A stretch of 64,000 bases of DNA from NCBI GenBank assembly GCA_963829835.1, contig CAWHKC010000004.1, positions 1,674,001 through 1,738,000 on the forward strand, given 5' to 3'. Shown piece by piece: positions 62,420 through 64,000 of this stretch. A model generated the notes under the pieces. The model was not told the DNA's origin and did not search any database. It saw only the letters and a list, made by a program, of their open reading frames with translations. How positions within the stretch are numbered: position 1 is the first letter of the stretch; each line of letters begins with the position of its first letter. The DNA is from Berkiella sp963829835 (lineage in GTDB: Bacteria > Pseudomonadota > Gammaproteobacteria > Berkiellales > Berkiellaceae). Made by a program: the position numbers and the translations under genes.

Positions 62420-62497
62420 CAACTAAATTTGACACGATGTAGAATAATTTGAATATTTAGTTGATACAACTGTTAATAGTTTGGGTATTTAGTTGAT
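62420..62497. promoter_or_regulatory. Three ATTTAGTTG sites in the divergent intergenic region
   Basis: CAACTAAAT (62420-62428) is the reverse complement of ATTTAGTTG. The longer TATTTAGTTGAT occurs twice in the other orientation (62454-62465 and 62486-62497), spaced 32 bp, three helical turns. One inverted site lies next to the hydrolase gene, two next to the peptide genes. This is the layout of a shared activator or repressor binding region. Confidence 0.55.
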
Positions 62498-62554
62498 TGC
62501 ACCATTTTCACAAACATGATTTTATACGGGGGTAAGTTTTCAATGGAAAAAAAT

Positions 62555-62580
62555 TGTCAGTAACTGACATGAAAATGTCA
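62555..62580. promoter_or_regulatory. Cluster of TGTCA half-sites before the first peptide gene
   Basis: TGTCAGT-A-ACTGACA (62555-62569) is a perfect 7-bp dyad; TGACAT-gaaa-ATGTCA (62565-62580) overlaps it. Three TGTCA half-sites therefore sit immediately before the AAGGAG ribosome site (62581) of the first double-glycine peptide. It may be an operator or an mRNA structure hiding the ribosome site. Confidence 0.5.
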
Positions 62581-62592
62581 AAGGAGAAAATG

Positions 62593-62823
62593 ATGTATAC
62601 TTTAACTGAACAAGACATTCAACAAGTTTCAGGTGGTATCAATGGCTTTGTGGTAACATTGAACATTGATGTTCCCATATCGGACACAAGTGCGATTGAA
62701 GGTCTTTTGACTGATTTATTTACAAATCAATTAAACGCAGCCACTCTTGCGCAAGCGTTATTAGCAACACCTAACAATTTTAATGATATGAAATTTGTGT
62801 CGTTGCATATCACAGAATATTAA
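62593..62823 (+). CDS. Double-glycine-leader peptide 1
   Basis: A 76-residue precursor. The leader is MYTLTEQDIQQVSGG (15 residues, L-x-x-x-x-I/V-x-x-V-S-G-G), the type cut by C39 peptidase exporters. The 61-residue mature part begins INGFVVTLNIDVPISDTSAI and holds QLNAATLAQALL and NFNDMKFVSLHI. It aligns with the next peptide along its length. ATG 62593 is set by AAGGAG at 62581-62586; a longer reading from 62554 would bury the leader. No exporter or immunity gene is close. Bacteriocin, signal or surface peptide are all open. Confidence 0.75.
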   Translation: MYTLTEQDIQQVSGGINGFVVTLNIDVPISDTSAIEGLLTDLFTNQLNAATLAQALLATPNNFNDMKFVSLHITEY

Positions 62824-62852
62824 AATCAATAATATATATTTCGATTGATTTT
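62822..62852 (+). terminator. AT-rich hairpin between the two peptide genes
   Basis: AAAATCAAT (62822-62830) and ATTGATTTT (62844-62852) pair with a 13-nt loop, starting inside the stop codon of peptide 1. It is weak as a terminator, but may stabilise the first message or set the ratio of the two peptides. Confidence 0.4.
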
Positions 62853-62914
62853 TATGGCGAAAGAAAATATATTGATACGGGCTACTACACATAAAAATTT
62901 AAAAGGAGAATATT

Positions 62915-63184
62915 ATGAAAGTATTATCTATGGAAGCTGTCAATCAAGTGTCTGGTGGTGATCTTGGCGTTAGCCTCACCGCTAATGTTCCTACAGCTGA
63001 TGCAACTGTATTTGCTGGTGTATTAGGCTTATTATTGACCGGCCAACTTGATGCTGCTGGTTTTGCTAATGCAATCAATGCAAACGTTGCTAACTTTAAT
63101 GATATGGCAATTCAAAGCATTACTGTTGGTAACTTCTTAATCACTCCTATACCAGTACCAGCGCCTGCACCAGCTGGACAGTAA
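62915..63184 (+). CDS. Double-glycine-leader peptide 2
   Basis: An 89-residue precursor. The leader is MKVLSMEAVNQVSGG, again 15 residues. The mature part (74 residues) begins DLGVSLTANVPTADATVFAG and holds QLDAAGFANAIN and NFNDMAIQSITVG, matching peptide 1; the extra C-terminal tail is Pro-rich (ITPIPVPAPAPAGQ). AAAGGAG stands 8 nt before the ATG. It is 91 nt downstream of peptide 1 and followed by a strong terminator, so they are one unit. Confidence 0.75.
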   Translation: MKVLSMEAVNQVSGGDLGVSLTANVPTADATVFAGVLGLLLTGQLDAAGFANAINANVANFNDMAIQSITVGNFLITPIPVPAPAPAGQ

Positions 63185-63200
63185 TTTTCTTCAAAAGTTC

Positions 63201-63234
63201 GAACAACTTTCTCCTATTGGGGAGAGAGTTGTTC
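63201..63234. terminator. Strong bidirectional terminator after the peptide genes
   Basis: GAACAACTTTCTCC (63201-63214) and GGAGAGAGTTGTTC (63221-63234) pair over 14 positions with one mismatch and a 6-nt loop, followed by GTTTAT. It ends the peptide transcript and overlaps the last codons of the acyl-CoA dehydrogenase on the other strand. Confidence 0.75.
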
Positions 63235-64000
63235 GTTTATATATTCTGGGATAGTTGCTAGCGCATTAAATTGAACGATTTCTCTATATAACCTAGATAT
63301 TCTGCTATTGGGATCCATAGCCTGTCCCTTTGAGGCGATCACAGCCAATTGTACACATTTCCAAGCGCAGTTTGTTATCTTCACACGCAGCGCTATAAAA
63401 TCGCAGTCGAGATCAGAGGTTATTTTATCTCGAAGTTTATTGAGTTCTTCAAGAAGCGCATGCGTGACAGCATTCTCCTTTTTATAATATTCATTTAACA
63501 ACGCTAATGCACTCATTCCAATGCCATAAAAGTAGGGTAGTATATGATGGTTGGTTTTCATTTGATGATACCAGTTGCCAGCTTCTTGTCTATTCACAAT
63601 ATTTTTTTCGGGGATAAACCAGTCTTTTAGCGAAGCCGTAACGGTTTGAGTAGATTGCATCACCATGACTTGCAACGGAGGGCTGATTTGACATTGGCCG
63701 TTATGATGATCATCCGCAAAAGGTAACAAGGCAAAATATTCTTGTCCTTCATGGCTAAAACCTAAAATAAATTGTTCAAAGTGCCCAAATCCCGTTAACC
63801 ATTTAATAGCGCCATTGACAATATAACCCTCGTTTATTTTCTGAACATCGATTGCTGGAATGTCACTTCTTAAATGGGATACGGCATTTGCAATTCTTAA
63901 TTCACCTTTCATTACTTTTGGTAAAATCGTTTTTTTGGCAACTTCATTATCACCATAATAAATAAGACTTGAAGAAAGGTTAATTTGCGAGGTTAAAAAA
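63214..64000 (-). CDS. Acyl-CoA dehydrogenase-like protein, C-terminal part
   Basis: The frame is open to the window edge, so the start is outside. YYGDNEVAKKTILPKVMKGE and LRIANAVSHLRSDIPAIDVQ are the acyl-CoA dehydrogenase pattern preceding the FAD/substrate region (usually K-x-x-x-LP-x-x-x-x-G-E). INEGYIVNGAIKWLTGFGHF follows as the beta domain, with FIPEKNIVN near its end. The C-terminal helical part carries CDFIALRVKITNCAWKCVQL and SRISRLYREIVQFNALATIP. A redox role in acyl or related metabolism is likely, but the substrate is unknown. The visible part looks intact; the catalytic Glu could not be located. Confidence 0.8.
   Translation of the reverse strand, partial: FLTSQINLSSSLIYYGDNEVAKKTILPKVMKGELRIANAVSHLRSDIPAIDVQKINEGYIVNGAIKWLTGFGHFEQFILGFSHEGQEYFALLPFADDHHNGQCQISPPLQVMVMQSTQTVTASLKDWFIPEKNIVNRQEAGNWYHQMKTNHHILPYFYGIGMSALALLNEYYKKENAVTHALLEELNKLRDKITSDLDCDFIALRVKITNCAWKCVQLAVIASKGQAMDPNSRISRLYREIVQFNALATIPEYINEQLSPQ

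Noticed and set aside
1..64000. CRISPR arrays, tRNA or rRNA genes, complete prophage
   Set aside because: No regularly spaced repeats, no cloverleaf-like sequences and no rRNA stretches were seen. The primase fragment and ArdA-like gene point to mobile DNA, but there are no phage structural genes.

Overview
The window is AT-rich DNA of a gammaproteobacterium, most likely an intracellular or host-associated member of the Legionellales (Legionella/Coxiella/Rickettsiella/Berkiella-like). This rests on metabolic genes of gammaproteobacterial type (pbpC beside a bacterial alpha-2-macroglobulin, an SfcA-like malic enzyme, dbpA, gloA, panE) mixed with many eukaryotic-like or effector-like genes: a RasGEF-like protein, ankyrin and leucine-rich repeat proteins, two protein-kinase-like proteins in tandem, a DXD glycosyltransferase-like protein and several long unknown proteins with low-complexity tails. 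The genus cannot be fixed from sequence reading alone, and no secretion-system gene is present here.

Layout. 1-9.6 kb (minus strand): pbpC, alpha-2-macroglobulin, an unusual GH13 amylase-like protein and an unknown protein. 9.7-15.9 kb (plus strand): GNAT, panE, malic enzyme, a DXD glycosyltransferase-like protein and a Ppx/GppA-like phosphatase. 15.9-27.3 kb is an accessory, mobile region. It holds an ArdA-like protein fused to integrase-repeat-unit modules, a GC-rich intergenic island, an unknown Cys/His-rich protein, a membrane/coiled-coil protein ending in a P4-type primase-helicase fragment cut at the Walker A motif, a long low-complexity protein and two IS66-family elements (one broken, with tnpC and tnpB convergent; one with tnpA, tnpB, tnpC and an accessory gene). 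27.3-35 kb: a secreted protein, GNAT and GrpB-like genes, small proteins, a possibly frameshifted cytoplasmic protein, PepSY and other periplasmic proteins, a DMT transporter whose 3' end is built from a REP-like palindrome, and a leucine-rich-repeat protein. 35-41 kb: a group of effector-like genes (unknown, ankyrin, RasGEF-like). 41-54 kb: an AAA/DUF4143 ATPase behind a perfect palindrome, a DnaQ-like exonuclease, small membrane and secreted proteins, gloA, a class V aminotransferase, dbpA and several unknowns. 54-57.8 kb: two kinase-like genes. 57.8-64 kb: carbonic anhydrase, transporters, a DUF2235 hydrolase divergent from two tandem double-glycine-leader peptides, and the 3' part of an acyl-CoA dehydrogenase.

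The most unusual item is the 61.2-63.2 kb locus. Two homologous peptides with 15-residue microcin-V-like double-glycine leaders share a VP...D...QLNAA/QLDAA...NFNDM core that I do not recognise. They are divergent from a DUF2235 (Tle1-like) hydrolase across an intergenic region with repeated ATTTAGTTG sites and a cluster of TGTCA half-sites. A third microcin-like precursor, with a Gly-Ala leader, lies at 44.8 kb. No C39 peptidase/ABC exporter or immunity gene is visible. Other notable points are the ArdA/IRU chimera, the primase-fragment fusion, a REP pair forming coding sequence, and a paralogous pair of small secreted proteins 11 kb apart.
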